Below are positions 1 to 7,832 of a stretch of DNA of 64,000 nucleotides, piece after piece. Position 1 is the first letter of the stretch. Each line of letters starts with the position of its first letter. The stretch spans positions 1 through 64,000 of the forward strand of contig CAIWXX010000051.1 of assembly GCA_903916735.1 (NCBI GenBank). Direction: 5' to 3'. The notes beneath the pieces were generated by a model that had not been told where the DNA came from, searched no databases, and saw nothing but the letters and a program-made list of their open reading frames with translations. Origin of the DNA: an uncultured Acidobacteriota bacterium. Lineage in GTDB: Bacteria; Acidobacteriota; CAIWXX01. The position numbers and the translations under genes were made by a program.

Positions 1-358
1 GTGGATGTAGCGCGAACATTCAAGGAAGTACTCGCCTTCCTGGACGAGGATCGCCTTGTAGCGGGCCTGCCACAGATGGCCCACGCGCCGATGGCGTCGA
101 TTGAAAATCTGGGCATACTGGCCGTTGAGGTCCCGCATCATCCGGCCAAGGTCTCCTCCGGGCGTCTCACAGAGCATGTGATAGTGATTCGGCACGAGGC
201 AGAACGCGAACAAGATGCCCATCGCCGACCAAGGCCGCAAGAATGTCCAGGAACTCGATTCGATCGGAGTCGTCGACGAATACCGGCATGCGTGCAATTC
301 CGCGGGACATTACATGATACAGCGCACCATCAAACTCAATTTTTGTGGGCCGAGCCAT
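1..358 (-). pseudogene. Frameshifted RAYT/IS200-like transposase (Y1_Tnp), cut by window edge
   Basis: On the minus strand an ATG at 358 opens a reading frame starting MARPTKIEFDGALYHVMSRG, the usual N-terminus of REP-associated tyrosine transposases. That frame ends at 167. From about 225 downward a second frame continues the same protein: the HUH-type metal motif PNHYHML, then ETPGGDLGRMMRDLNGQY and RRVGHLWQARYKAI, open to position 1. Family members carry these parts in one frame, so the gene here is frameshifted (decay or sequencing error) and is also cut by the window edge. Such single-domain transposases process REP hairpins. Loss of activity is an inference from the frameshift. Confidence 0.85.
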
Positions 359-412
359 ACATCTATCCTATCTCACTGCTCCTCAACAACAACAAAAATG
401 AAAAGTGAAGAC

Positions 413-440
413 CTGGCCCCTTTTCTCTGGCCCCTTTTCT
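413..440. repeat. Tandem 14-bp direct repeat beside the RAYT fragment
   Basis: CTGGCCCCTTTTCT occurs twice back to back, at 413-426 and 427-440, with no mismatch. It lies just upstream of the RAYT fragment. I associate similar CCCCTTTT runs with RAYT flanks, but that is from memory and was not checked. Confidence 0.7.
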
Positions 441-467
441 GTGCTAACGTTTCGGGCGACAGTCGCT

Positions 468-492
468 GGCCGAACCGATTACTCGGTTGGCC
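468..492. repeat. Imperfect REP-like hairpin
   Basis: GGCCGAACCG (468-477) and CGGTTGGCC (484-492) form a stem with one bulged base around a six-base loop. An imperfect GC-rich palindrome close to a RAYT gene fits a REP element. It could also be a terminator or operator for the gene starting at 520. Confidence 0.45.
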
Positions 493-505
493 GGATCGCA
501 GAGTT

Positions 506-511
506 TACTCT
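506..511 (+). promoter_or_regulatory. Candidate -10 box next to methyltransferase start
   Basis: TACTCT is followed by eight bases and then the ATG at 520. No good -35 is visible. It is listed because the same arrangement recurs upstream of several other first genes in this window; alone it would be weak. Confidence 0.35.
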
Positions 512-519
512 AGTAAGTC

Positions 520-1539
520 ATGCAAGAATCTAGTCGGCAAGAATTCGTGGCATCGATGCTCCGCTGCCCTCAGTGTGGATCGACATTGCGATTCGCGTCG
601 AGCGAACAGCGTGTGTATTGCAACCACGAACGCGGAACATGCACAATTGACCGGGGGTTTCCACTGATCGCCGGCCGGCCGGCGTTGGTGGTCTTTGAGC
701 GGTCCGTGTTGGAAGAGGCATCGCTGGTCGCCCGCGTCGGCAACAGCCCGATCGCTCGTTCCAAGCCGGGCAATTGGTTTCGGCTTGCCATGCGGAAATT
801 GCTCGCCGCACTCACCGGTTCCAATCCCGTCGCTGAATCGAACGGCCGCCGCTTGCTCGAAGAATTGCAAAAACTTACGCCGCGGCCGGTCGTTTTAAAC
901 ATCGGTGGAGCGACCATCGGCTCAATTGCCGTCGCTTTGCGAAAAAACGCGGAGAATGTCTGCATCCTTTGTTTCGACATCTACGCCTCGCCCGAAACTG
1001 ACTTTATCGCCGATGCGCACGACATTCCGCTGCCCGACGCTTCCGTCGAAGGAGTTTGGATCCAAGCGGTTTTGGAGCATGTGATTCAGCCGGAGCGCGT
1101 GGTGGCCGAAATTCACCGCGTTCTCAAGCCCGGCGGACTCGTCTACGCGGAAATCCCGTTCATGCAAACCGTTCACGAAGAGGCTTACGATTTCACTCGC
1201 TTCTCCGATACCGGCATTCGCTGGCTGTTTCGCAGATTCAACCGAATTGAGTCAGGGGTGGTTCTTGGACCGGGCCGGGCGTTGCTTTGGTCGACCTGCG
1301 CCGCATTAGGCGGCGTGTTGCGCAGCAGAAAAATGGGCGACCTTTTCGGTACGCTTCTATTCTTTTGGGTGCGATTCCTCGACGCCTTCATTCCAACACC
1401 CTATGCCGTCGACGCCGCTTGCGGCCTCTATTTTTTCGGTCGAAAAGCGGATACGATAGTCTCGCAGAAAGAAGTGATTTGCAGTTTTCAGGGCGTGCTA
1501 ACGCGACCGCTCGCTGCACCGGGAGGCGACCACGGATAG
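520..1539 (+). CDS. SAM-dependent methyltransferase with N-terminal zinc ribbon
   Basis: The 339-residue protein begins with a Trm112-like zinc-ribbon segment (MLRCPQCGSTLRF, a second CxxxxC near residue 30). A class I methyltransferase domain of the Methyltransf_11 type follows. The SAM-binding loop is degenerate (VLNIGGATIG, residues ~126-135). The later motifs are clear: DAHDIPLPDASVEGV, then VLEHVIQPERVVAEIHRVLKPGG. Such proteins often sit in surface-polysaccharide loci, where they may methylate a sugar or lipid carrier; the substrate is unknown. It is the first gene of the polysaccharide locus and has no obvious Shine-Dalgarno sequence. The ATG at 556, directly before the zinc ribbon, is an alternative start. 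Confidence 0.8.
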   Translation: MQESSRQEFVASMLRCPQCGSTLRFASSEQRVYCNHERGTCTIDRGFPLIAGRPALVVFERSVLEEASLVARVGNSPIARSKPGNWFRLAMRKLLAALTGSNPVAESNGRRLLEELQKLTPRPVVLNIGGATIGSIAVALRKNAENVCILCFDIYASPETDFIADAHDIPLPDASVEGVWIQAVLEHVIQPERVVAEIHRVLKPGGLVYAEIPFMQTVHEEAYDFTRFSDTGIRWLFRRFNRIESGVVLGPGRALLWSTCAALGGVLRSRKMGDLFGTLLFFWVRFLDAFIPTPYAVDAACGLYFFGRKADTIVSQKEVICSFQGVLTRPLAAPGGDHG

Positions 1540-1636
1540 CGAGAAGGAGGTTGATCGGCGGCACTCCGGGCTGTGCATCTCGCAGGGCGATGACGAACCC
1601 GCGGACGTAGCCGATCAGGGATCGTCCGACCTGACC

Positions 1637-2794
1637 GTGACGAGTATCACGTCGAACGAGGACTTCTCCTCCCTACGCCTAGAGTGGAATGCTCTCCTTT
1701 CCGCCAGCTCCAGCGACACGATCTGCCTCACCTGGGAATGGCTGTGGAACTGGTGGCATGTGTTTGGCCGGGACCGGCAGCTCACACTGCTCATGGTCCG
1801 CGGCTCCAGGGGAGACCTGGCTGGAATTGCGCCGTTCGCCATCAGACGCGCAACGCATGCGGGTGTGCTGCCGATTAGACGGTTGGAGCTGCTGGGTACG
1901 GGCGAACCGGCGGAGGACGCGATCTGGTCGGAGTATCTCGACATCATCGTGAGACGGGGCCGGGAGGCAGAGGTCATAGAGGCGGTGGCTGATTATCTCG
2001 CCACGAAACTGTGTTCGGACTGGGACGAAATCCACTTCTCGAACACGCTTGATGGTTCTCTCGCAACCGCGGTGGGCGAGGCGCTGAGTGCCAGGGGCTT
2101 CAGGATTGCGCGGGTTGAGAAGGCGCCCAGTCTCTTCCTTCGCCTCCCCACTGATCCCGATGCCGTACCCGAGCTACTCCACGCACGCAAGAGGAGGAAG
2201 CTCCGCTACTACCTTCGCAAGCTCGACGCTGCCGGCGGGGTCGAGCTCGAGGCATGCACGAGCAAGACCGACCTCACAAGCTGGATGGAGCAGTTGGTGG
2301 AACTCCATCAGCGCAGGTGGATGGCGCGAGGGCAGCGAGGCGTATTCGCCAGCGCCGACTTCAGTGCATTTCACCAAAAACTCGCGCCGGTCCTGCTTGA
2401 ACAAGACAAGCTGGCCCTCTATGTGCTGAACCTGCGAGGCCTCAAGGTGGCGGCGGTCTACGGCTTCAGGCATGGCAAGACGATATCCGGCTACCAAAGC
2501 GGGTTCGACCTCGATTTGGACCGGAAGATCAGCCTCGGCCTCATCACCTTTTCCCTGTGTCTCCGCGATGCCGTGAACACGGGCATGACGGAATGGGACT
2601 TTCTTCGCGGTGATGAACCATACAAGAGGCTATGGCCCATCATCTCGCGCAAGTACATCGACACCTACATCTGGAATACGGGAATGAGAACGGCACTTGC
2701 CCGCTGCTCCTTCTTGGCTCTGCGCTGCGCAAAGGCCGCCATCAGGCCGGCCCTGGTCCGTCTTGGGCTGCGCTCGAAAGAATCGCACGCATGA
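1637..2794 (+). CDS. GNAT/FemAB-like acyltransferase (CelD/BcsL type)
   Basis: The 385-residue protein has the layout of the Acetyltransf_6 (CelD/BcsL) family, two tandem GNAT folds related to FemAB. Characteristic segments are the basic stretch HARKRRKLRYYLRKLDAAGG (~175-195), the hydrophobic block LALYVLNLRGLKVAAVYGF, and FLRGDEPYKRLW near the end. These enzymes transfer an acyl or aminoacyl group and are frequent in exopolysaccharide clusters; the acceptor here is not predictable. The start is GTG with no strong Shine-Dalgarno sequence, and the frame is open upstream, so the true start is uncertain. Its stop overlaps the next start by four bases (ATGA), implying translational coupling to the flippase. 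Confidence 0.8.
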   Translation: MTSITSNEDFSSLRLEWNALLSASSSDTICLTWEWLWNWWHVFGRDRQLTLLMVRGSRGDLAGIAPFAIRRATHAGVLPIRRLELLGTGEPAEDAIWSEYLDIIVRRGREAEVIEAVADYLATKLCSDWDEIHFSNTLDGSLATAVGEALSARGFRIARVEKAPSLFLRLPTDPDAVPELLHARKRRKLRYYLRKLDAAGGVELEACTSKTDLTSWMEQLVELHQRRWMARGQRGVFASADFSAFHQKLAPVLLEQDKLALYVLNLRGLKVAAVYGFRHGKTISGYQSGFDLDLDRKISLGLITFSLCLRDAVNTGMTEWDFLRGDEPYKRLWPIISRKYIDTYIWNTGMRTALARCSFLALRCAKAAIRPALVRLGLRSKESHA

Positions 2795-4155
2795 ACTTGA
2801 GACGCGTTCGTGAGCTCATTCCGCTGTTCGATCGCTCGCGGCTCCGCGACGCCGTGTCCACGACAGGCCTGAGCCTGGCAGGCAAGTCCGCGGGCTTCCT
2901 CGTTCCGTTCTTCATTGCTTCGTGGTTCGGTGTGAGCCCTGCTACCGACGCCTTCTTTTTCGCCTACGGGGCCATTCTGTTCCTGGCAGGGATTTTCGGC
3001 CCGGTGCTGGAGGTTATCGTCCCATACATAGCCGAGTCGCGCCGCCGCGGTGACAACCTGGCGGGCTTCATGAGCCGGCTGCTCGGTACCGGCACGGTGA
3101 TCTTCGGATCGGGGATGGCATGTTTTCTCCTCGCCGCCACGCTGCTGGTCCCGCACATAACGCAGTTTTCCGTCGAAGGCACAGCCTTGACATGCCGGCT
3201 GCTGTTCGAGGTCTCGCCGCTGGCCGTTTTGCTGTTCTGGACCAGCATCCTCTCTGGGTACCTCAACGCGCACAAGCGGTTCGCCCTGCCCGCGCTGTCC
3301 CCTGCAGTCAGGGCGTCGGTCAATTTGTGCTTCATCTTCCTCCTCAAGGCCCGCTTTGGCGTCCACGCCCTCGTCCTCGGCTACATCGCGGGCGAGTCCG
3401 TCCGTCTGTTTGTGCTGGCTCTGGCTGTTGCCATCAATTCCCCATTTCGGTTCCGCCCCGCACTGCGACTCGATCAGCGGCTCCGTGAGTTCTATCGGAC
3501 ATCGTTCTACTCGGTGATCGCAATGATCTGGGTGCTTGCGAACCAGCTAGTGGACAACACAATGGCTTCCTGGCTCGTGCCGGGCAGCGTCAGTGTCCTT
3601 CAGTACGCCGGCAATCTCTACATGATCCCGCTGAGTCTGTTCTCGGGAGGCATCGTGACGGTGTTGCTGGCGCACTGGAGCGAGAGCTATTGCGGGTCCT
3701 GCGGGGCGGAGTTCCAGCGGGATGTCGGCCGCAGCGTGTGGAGTGCGTTCTGGCTGACGTTGCCGGCTACGATAATACTCATTCTCCTCAGCCAGCCGGC
3801 AAGCCGGTTGCTCCTGGGTCACGGGGTCTTCGAGCAAACCAACATCGACATGGTCGCGAGGGTTTGGACCGGATACCTGGTCGGATTTCCCCTGCAGGCG
3901 ATGGCGCTGCTCTACGTCAAGGCGCTGCTGGTCCTGAAAAGGACAAAGGTCCTCATGTGGGGAGCCTTCTACGCGGTCTTCCTCAACGTGCTCGGAAATG
4001 CGTTGCTGATGCAATGGTTCGGCGCAGTCGGCATTGCGTTGGCGACGTCCGGCACGGCAGCTTTCTCCACTTTCTACTTCTGGCGATCTTTGCGGTCTGC
4101 GTTCGCAGAACAAGCGGGAAGCCCGGGAGGAAACGATGGCAATCCCATGCGTTGA
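2791..4155 (+). CDS. MurJ/MviN-like polysaccharide or lipid-linked oligosaccharide flippase
   Basis: This is a 454-residue multi-pass inner-membrane protein of the MurJ/MviN branch of the MOP superfamily. Roughly twelve hydrophobic segments are visible. Its N-terminal part (SLAGKSAGFLVPFFIASWFG, then TDAFFFAYGAILFLAG) resembles MurJ. It probably flips undecaprenyl-linked repeat units across the membrane as the Wzx-type step of the locus. The start at 2791 is preferred because it forms an ATGA overlap with the upstream acyltransferase; the frame is open further up inside that gene. The 3' end overlaps the next gene by 20 bases. Confidence 0.85.
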   Translation: MNLRRVRELIPLFDRSRLRDAVSTTGLSLAGKSAGFLVPFFIASWFGVSPATDAFFFAYGAILFLAGIFGPVLEVIVPYIAESRRRGDNLAGFMSRLLGTGTVIFGSGMACFLLAATLLVPHITQFSVEGTALTCRLLFEVSPLAVLLFWTSILSGYLNAHKRFALPALSPAVRASVNLCFIFLLKARFGVHALVLGYIAGESVRLFVLALAVAINSPFRFRPALRLDQRLREFYRTSFYSVIAMIWVLANQLVDNTMASWLVPGSVSVLQYAGNLYMIPLSLFSGGIVTVLLAHWSESYCGSCGAEFQRDVGRSVWSAFWLTLPATIILILLSQPASRLLLGHGVFEQTNIDMVARVWTGYLVGFPLQAMALLYVKALLVLKRTKVLMWGAFYAVFLNVLGNALLMQWFGAVGIALATSGTAAFSTFYFWRSLRSAFAEQAGSPGGNDGNPMR

Positions 4156-5302
4156 ACTCGGCCGGCCGGTCAAGGTCGTACATGTGATCAATGGCGAGAG
4201 CTTTGGTGGGATCGAGCGTGCCGTGACAACACTGGTCCAGCACCACCGCGGTGTTCACCCTGCGATCATATGCCTGATGGATGGTGACATGACTCGGTTC
4301 GGCGCATCCACTGCCGACTGCAGGATCGACCTCATCCGGATGCACAGCCGCCTTGACCCGACCGCGGCCATAGGGCTTGCACGCTACGTTCGTGCGCATC
4401 ATATCGATCTCATCCATGCTCACACCCTGAGGGCAAACCTTGTGGGGGCGATGGCCGCCCACTTCGCGCATGTGCCGGTGGTGGCAACGATCCACAGCCC
4501 TATCGCGAGGGATACTGAGGATCTCACGAGGAATCGGCGGAACTTCTGGCTGCAGCGAAAACTTTTCCGCTGGACCGCAAGATATGTTGCCGTGAGTGAG
4601 GGGCTGAGGCGCGAGGCGATCGCCTCCGGCCTCCCTCCCGCGCGCGTCGTCGTGATCCGCAACGGCATCGATGCTGTCAGGTACGGCCTTGGGGACGGGA
4701 CCGCTTTGCGCCGATCGCTTGCGGGCGTGGATGCGGACACTCCTCTGGTCGGCACACTCGCATTGCTGCGGCCGCGCAAGGGGATTGACGTGTTGCTAAG
4801 CGCCATTCCCATTGTCGCACGCTCGATTCCTCCTGCACGCGTCATCATTGCCGGCAAGGCGGAGCTGCCCGCCTACGAGCAGGAGTTGCGACGACTGGCC
4901 CGGAGCCTCGGCATCGCCGACCGTGTTCACTTTCTTGGATTCCGGAGCGATGTCCCCGATCTCCTCGCGGCACTCGACGCTTTCGTCATACCGTCATTGT
5001 TCGGGGAGGGCGCCCCGTTTGCCCTTTTGGAAGCTATGGCTGCGTCTCGCGCCGTCATCGCCACACGCACGGAGGGCAATGATGAAATCATCCTGGCAGG
5101 CTCGACCGGTGTGCTTGTCGACCCTCACGATCCGGAATCCCTCGCGAGCGCCATCGTCAATGTGCTGGCCAGTGCCGAGCACCGGCGAGAGCTCGGAGCC
5201 CGGGCGCGGCAAGCGGTGGTCGAGCGTTTCAGTGCCACGAGGATGGCCGCAGAGACAGAAGCGTTCTACTCGCGAGTCCTTGCCGCAAGAAGCTCACGGT
5301 AG
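4136..5302 (+). CDS. Glycosyltransferase family 4
   Basis: The 388-residue protein is a two-domain GT-B fold. The N-terminal half starts VVHVINGESFGGIERAV with the glycine-rich acceptor loop. The C-terminal half carries GTLALLRPRKGIDVLL, then VHFLGFRSDVPDLLAALD, and the nucleotide-sugar EX7E motif in EGAPFALLEAMAASRAV. GT4 enzymes are retaining cytoplasmic transferases using sugar nucleotides. The ATG at 4136 is chosen because GGGAGG lies six bases upstream and the conserved N-terminus follows directly. The gene begins inside the flippase end and converges with the next gene, the two coding ends overlapping by 37 bases. Confidence 0.88.
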   Translation: MAIPCVELGRPVKVVHVINGESFGGIERAVTTLVQHHRGVHPAIICLMDGDMTRFGASTADCRIDLIRMHSRLDPTAAIGLARYVRAHHIDLIHAHTLRANLVGAMAAHFAHVPVVATIHSPIARDTEDLTRNRRNFWLQRKLFRWTARYVAVSEGLRREAIASGLPPARVVVIRNGIDAVRYGLGDGTALRRSLAGVDADTPLVGTLALLRPRKGIDVLLSAIPIVARSIPPARVIIAGKAELPAYEQELRRLARSLGIADRVHFLGFRSDVPDLLAALDAFVIPSLFGEGAPFALLEAMAASRAVIATRTEGNDEIILAGSTGVLVDPHDPESLASAIVNVLASAEHRRELGARARQAVVERFSATRMAAETEAFYSRVLAARSSR

Positions 5303-6459
5303 AGGCCGGCGTATTCCTCGCGTTGTGCAACGGCACCGTATTTCAACAGCGCATGCGCCTGTGCCGCGCGTCCCATGGCCTGTGCTGCATCGGGATGCGC
5401 AAGGATGTACATCAACGCCCCGGCCAGGGCGACGGCATCTCCCGGCTCGACGAGCAGACCTGTCTGATCGTGTTCGATGATCTCCCGGTTCGCTGCGAGG
5501 TTGGATGCAATAACCGCCTTGCCTGCCGACATCGCCTCGAGCAATGCCAGAGACATGCCCTCCTGTCGAGATGGCAGGCAGAACACGTCCGCTGCAGCGA
5601 GGAGATCCGCAACATCGTCCCTCGCTCCGAGGAAGCGGACCCGCTTCGTGATGCCGGCGCCTTCGGCCAGGGCCTTCAGTGCGGCTTCTGCTGGTCCGCT
5701 CCCGGCAACCAGGAACACCGCATCTGGGATGCCTGCCAAGACGATCGGCGCGGCATCGATCAGGTAATCGCATCCCTTCACCGCCGCGAGCCGACCGATG
5801 AATAAAATCACACCGGCGCCGCGGGGCACGCCAAGCTCGGCGCGCACGTCGTCGCGTGGGCGTGCGCCGGCGTACTTCCGCGGGCTCGGCGCGTTTGCGA
5901 TGACAAAAATCTTCTCGTCCACTCGGCCGATTTCGGCGATCACCACCCGGCGGATGTCCTCGGAGACGCACACGATGGCATCCACCTGAGCGGCCGTGGC
6001 GCGGTACATCCAGCGACAGGCGATTTTCCTCGCCCACAGAGTCGGCCCGCGCCGCGCAGGCAGGAAGTCAGGACCGTGAAACGTCCAGATGACCGTGGGT
6101 CCATGCGGCGCACGCCGCAGGCGGATGACCACGAGGTCGAGGAAATTGAGCAGATGCGTCTGGATCACGTCGATCCTATGGCGCTCCACGAGCTTTGCGA
6201 GCTGAGCCCCGATGCGCTTTAGCTCCGCTCGGTAGCTAAAAGCGCGCGAGAACTTACAGGAAGGCCTGCGAACGATCTCCACCGAGGCGCCGGCCGCTTC
6301 CAGCCTCGCCCGCAATGGACCGTCCGCAAGGGCGCATACGAGGAACCCGCCCCCGACCGTGTTGTTTGCTTCGGCCAGCACGCACAGAGTCTCCTGGGCG
6401 CCGCCGTGATCGAGATCGAGGATGACGTGCATTACGCGGGGATCAACAGGGCCGCTCAT
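5266..6459 (-). CDS. Glycosyltransferase family 4
   Basis: This second GT4 enzyme of about 397 residues is transcribed toward the first. It shows HVILDLDHGGAQETL at the N-terminus, FIGRLAAVKGCDYLIDA at the start of the donor domain, and the EX7E motif in EGMSLALLEAMSAGKAV. Its role is to add one sugar to the lipid-linked repeat unit in the cytoplasm. I place the start at the ATG at 6459 because GGAG lies four bases upstream; a GTG at 6471 is in frame. It overlaps the upstream O-antigen ligase by 17 bases. Strongly GC-rich codon use (42 of 60 bases in 5941-6000) sets it apart from the core genes. Confidence 0.88.
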   Translation of the reverse strand: MSGPVDPRVMHVILDLDHGGAQETLCVLAEANNTVGGGFLVCALADGPLRARLEAAGASVEIVRRPSCKFSRAFSYRAELKRIGAQLAKLVERHRIDVIQTHLLNFLDLVVIRLRRAPHGPTVIWTFHGPDFLPARRGPTLWARKIACRWMYRATAAQVDAIVCVSEDIRRVVIAEIGRVDEKIFVIANAPSPRKYAGARPRDDVRAELGVPRGAGVILFIGRLAAVKGCDYLIDAAPIVLAGIPDAVFLVAGSGPAEAALKALAEGAGITKRVRFLGARDDVADLLAAADVFCLPSRQEGMSLALLEAMSAGKAVIASNLAANREIIEHDQTGLLVEPGDAVALAGALMYILAHPDAAQAMGRAAQAHALLKYGAVAQREEYAGLYRELLAARTRE

Positions 6460-7780
6460 GTCGCTCCACACGGACGGCTACGAGCCCGAGGATGAGCCAC
6501 GCCAGTCCCGACGTACAGGCCAGGAATCGCAGGTCAATCGACATGCTGATGACCACGAGGAAGGCCATATTGGCCCAGAGTGTGATGAGGAGGCGGTCGA
6601 CTTTGGAGTACCATAAAGCTCTGGCTGATCGGACCAGAACCCATGCCAGCGGGAAGGCGAGGCATGCGTAGCCGACTATGCCCAGCTCCGCCAGGATCGA
6701 GATGTGACTGTTGTGAGACGCTGCTTGGTATCGGTCCCAGTCGGATGGTACAAAAGGCCCGGTTCTCTCGATAAAGCCCCTGGCGTGGCGGTCGTAAGAG
6801 CCGAAGCCCCAACCTAGCAACGGCTTGTCCAGGAACATTTTCACGCCGGCGGCGCCGAGGACGACGCGATCGGCGACCGTCTGCGAGTTGCCCAGACGCT
6901 CGATCGCGTAGCTCTTCCTGTCGACCTGCGTGGATTGAGACGGCGCGGTGGTGCCCGCTCCGCTCGATCCCGGCCCCACCCGGACGCGAGCCGCACCAGT
7001 CGGCAGATGCGAGAGCAAGACCACTGCCGGAACGATAGCCATGACCGGGATGGCGAGCCGCCTCCGGTAGGCCGTAGCAAGCAGACCCAAGGCCACGGCA
7101 CTGCCAATCCAACTTGCGCGAGAGAAGCTGACGAAGCCGGCGGAGAAACCGATGACAAGCAATCCACTGCCAAACGCCCTGGCGGGCAGGCCGGGCTTGG
7201 ACGAGAGGAAGTGAAAACAGAAGGTTGCGGCCAAGACGAGCATGGCGACATAGCCATCGGGATGTGTCATGGTGCCGGTGACCCTCAGGCCACCCATCTC
7301 GATCACTACCCCTGGCCAGAAGCGCGGGAGCGCGGTGGGCAGGAGCAGGCCGAGAGCCCCAGTGACCGCCTCCAGGATGCACAGCCCCGCCAGGATCGGC
7401 ACCCATGCCGCCAATTGCGGCTCCTCGATCCTGGAAACCCGGACCAGCCAAAACGCGGCGAACGGTACGAGGAACACGCGGTCGAGCTCGGTCAGGTTCT
7501 TGAGCGTCGTCACGTGCGACTCGCCCTCGAACAGGATCGATGCCAGCGCACCGGCCACGAACAGCACCATGGCGAGGTCGCCCAGACCGGGTCGGAACGC
7601 AGGCAGATCGTTACTCCTTTTGAGCCGCAGCAGCAGGAGCAGCAGAAGCGCGAGGGGGAGTAAGGCGTATGTGTTGAACAGGTAGAGCGGCCTCAGCATT
7701 GACAGCCGAGGAATCAATGCCCCGAGAACCACCCAGGCGATTAGGATGTGTGGGGTTTGCCGACCGATGCCCTGGTTCAT
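6443..7780 (-). CDS. O-antigen ligase / Wzy-like polymerase (multi-pass membrane protein)
   Basis: The 445-residue protein has about ten to twelve hydrophobic segments. A large periplasmic loop near residues 255-350 carries the O-antigen ligase (Wzy_C) signature GWGFGSYDRHARGFIE and ASHNSHISILAELGIVG. Members either ligate O-antigen to lipid A-core (WaaL) or polymerise repeat units (Wzy), and sequence alone does not separate them. Two glycosyltransferases, a flippase and a phosphoglycosyltransferase nearby support a Wzx/Wzy-type pathway. It is divergent from the WecG fusion gene. TAGAAT lies nine bases before its ATG, suggesting a leaderless or very short-leader mRNA. Confidence 0.85.
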   Translation of the reverse strand: MNQGIGRQTPHILIAWVVLGALIPRLSMLRPLYLFNTYALLPLALLLLLLLRLKRSNDLPAFRPGLGDLAMVLFVAGALASILFEGESHVTTLKNLTELDRVFLVPFAAFWLVRVSRIEEPQLAAWVPILAGLCILEAVTGALGLLLPTALPRFWPGVVIEMGGLRVTGTMTHPDGYVAMLVLAATFCFHFLSSKPGLPARAFGSGLLVIGFSAGFVSFSRASWIGSAVALGLLATAYRRRLAIPVMAIVPAVVLLSHLPTGAARVRVGPGSSGAGTTAPSQSTQVDRKSYAIERLGNSQTVADRVVLGAAGVKMFLDKPLLGWGFGSYDRHARGFIERTGPFVPSDWDRYQAASHNSHISILAELGIVGYACLAFPLAWVLVRSARALWYSKVDRLLITLWANMAFLVVISMSIDLRFLACTSGLAWLILGLVAVRVERHERPC

Positions 7781-7789
7781 AAGCGGGCG

Positions 7790-7823
7790 ATTCTACTCCA
7801 TAGGCATTCACCTATGCTATTAT
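7790..7823. promoter_or_regulatory. Divergent promoter region with central inverted repeat
   Basis: Between the divergent starts at 7780 (minus) and 7833 (plus) lie two -10-like boxes. TAGAAT on the minus strand is at 7790-7795. TATTAT on the plus strand is at 7818-7823, preceded by TGC (an extended -10). Each ends nine bases from its start codon. Between them CATAGG (7799-7804) and CCTATG (7811-7816) form an inverted repeat with a six-base spacer, placed to let one regulator act on both promoters. No convincing -35 boxes are seen. Confidence 0.45.
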
Positions 7824-7832
7824 GCGGCGAAC

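Noticed and set aside
2665-3366. A 233-codon minus frame opposite the flippase gene
   Set aside because: It lies wholly antisense to a well-supported gene, is full of charged low-complexity residues typical of GC-rich shadow frames and shows no motif.
5294-7451. Long alternative minus frames within the glycosyltransferase and ligase genes (247 and 305 codons)
   Set aside because: They are same-strand frame shadows in GC-rich DNA; the recognised GT4 and O-antigen ligase proteins occupy the other frame.
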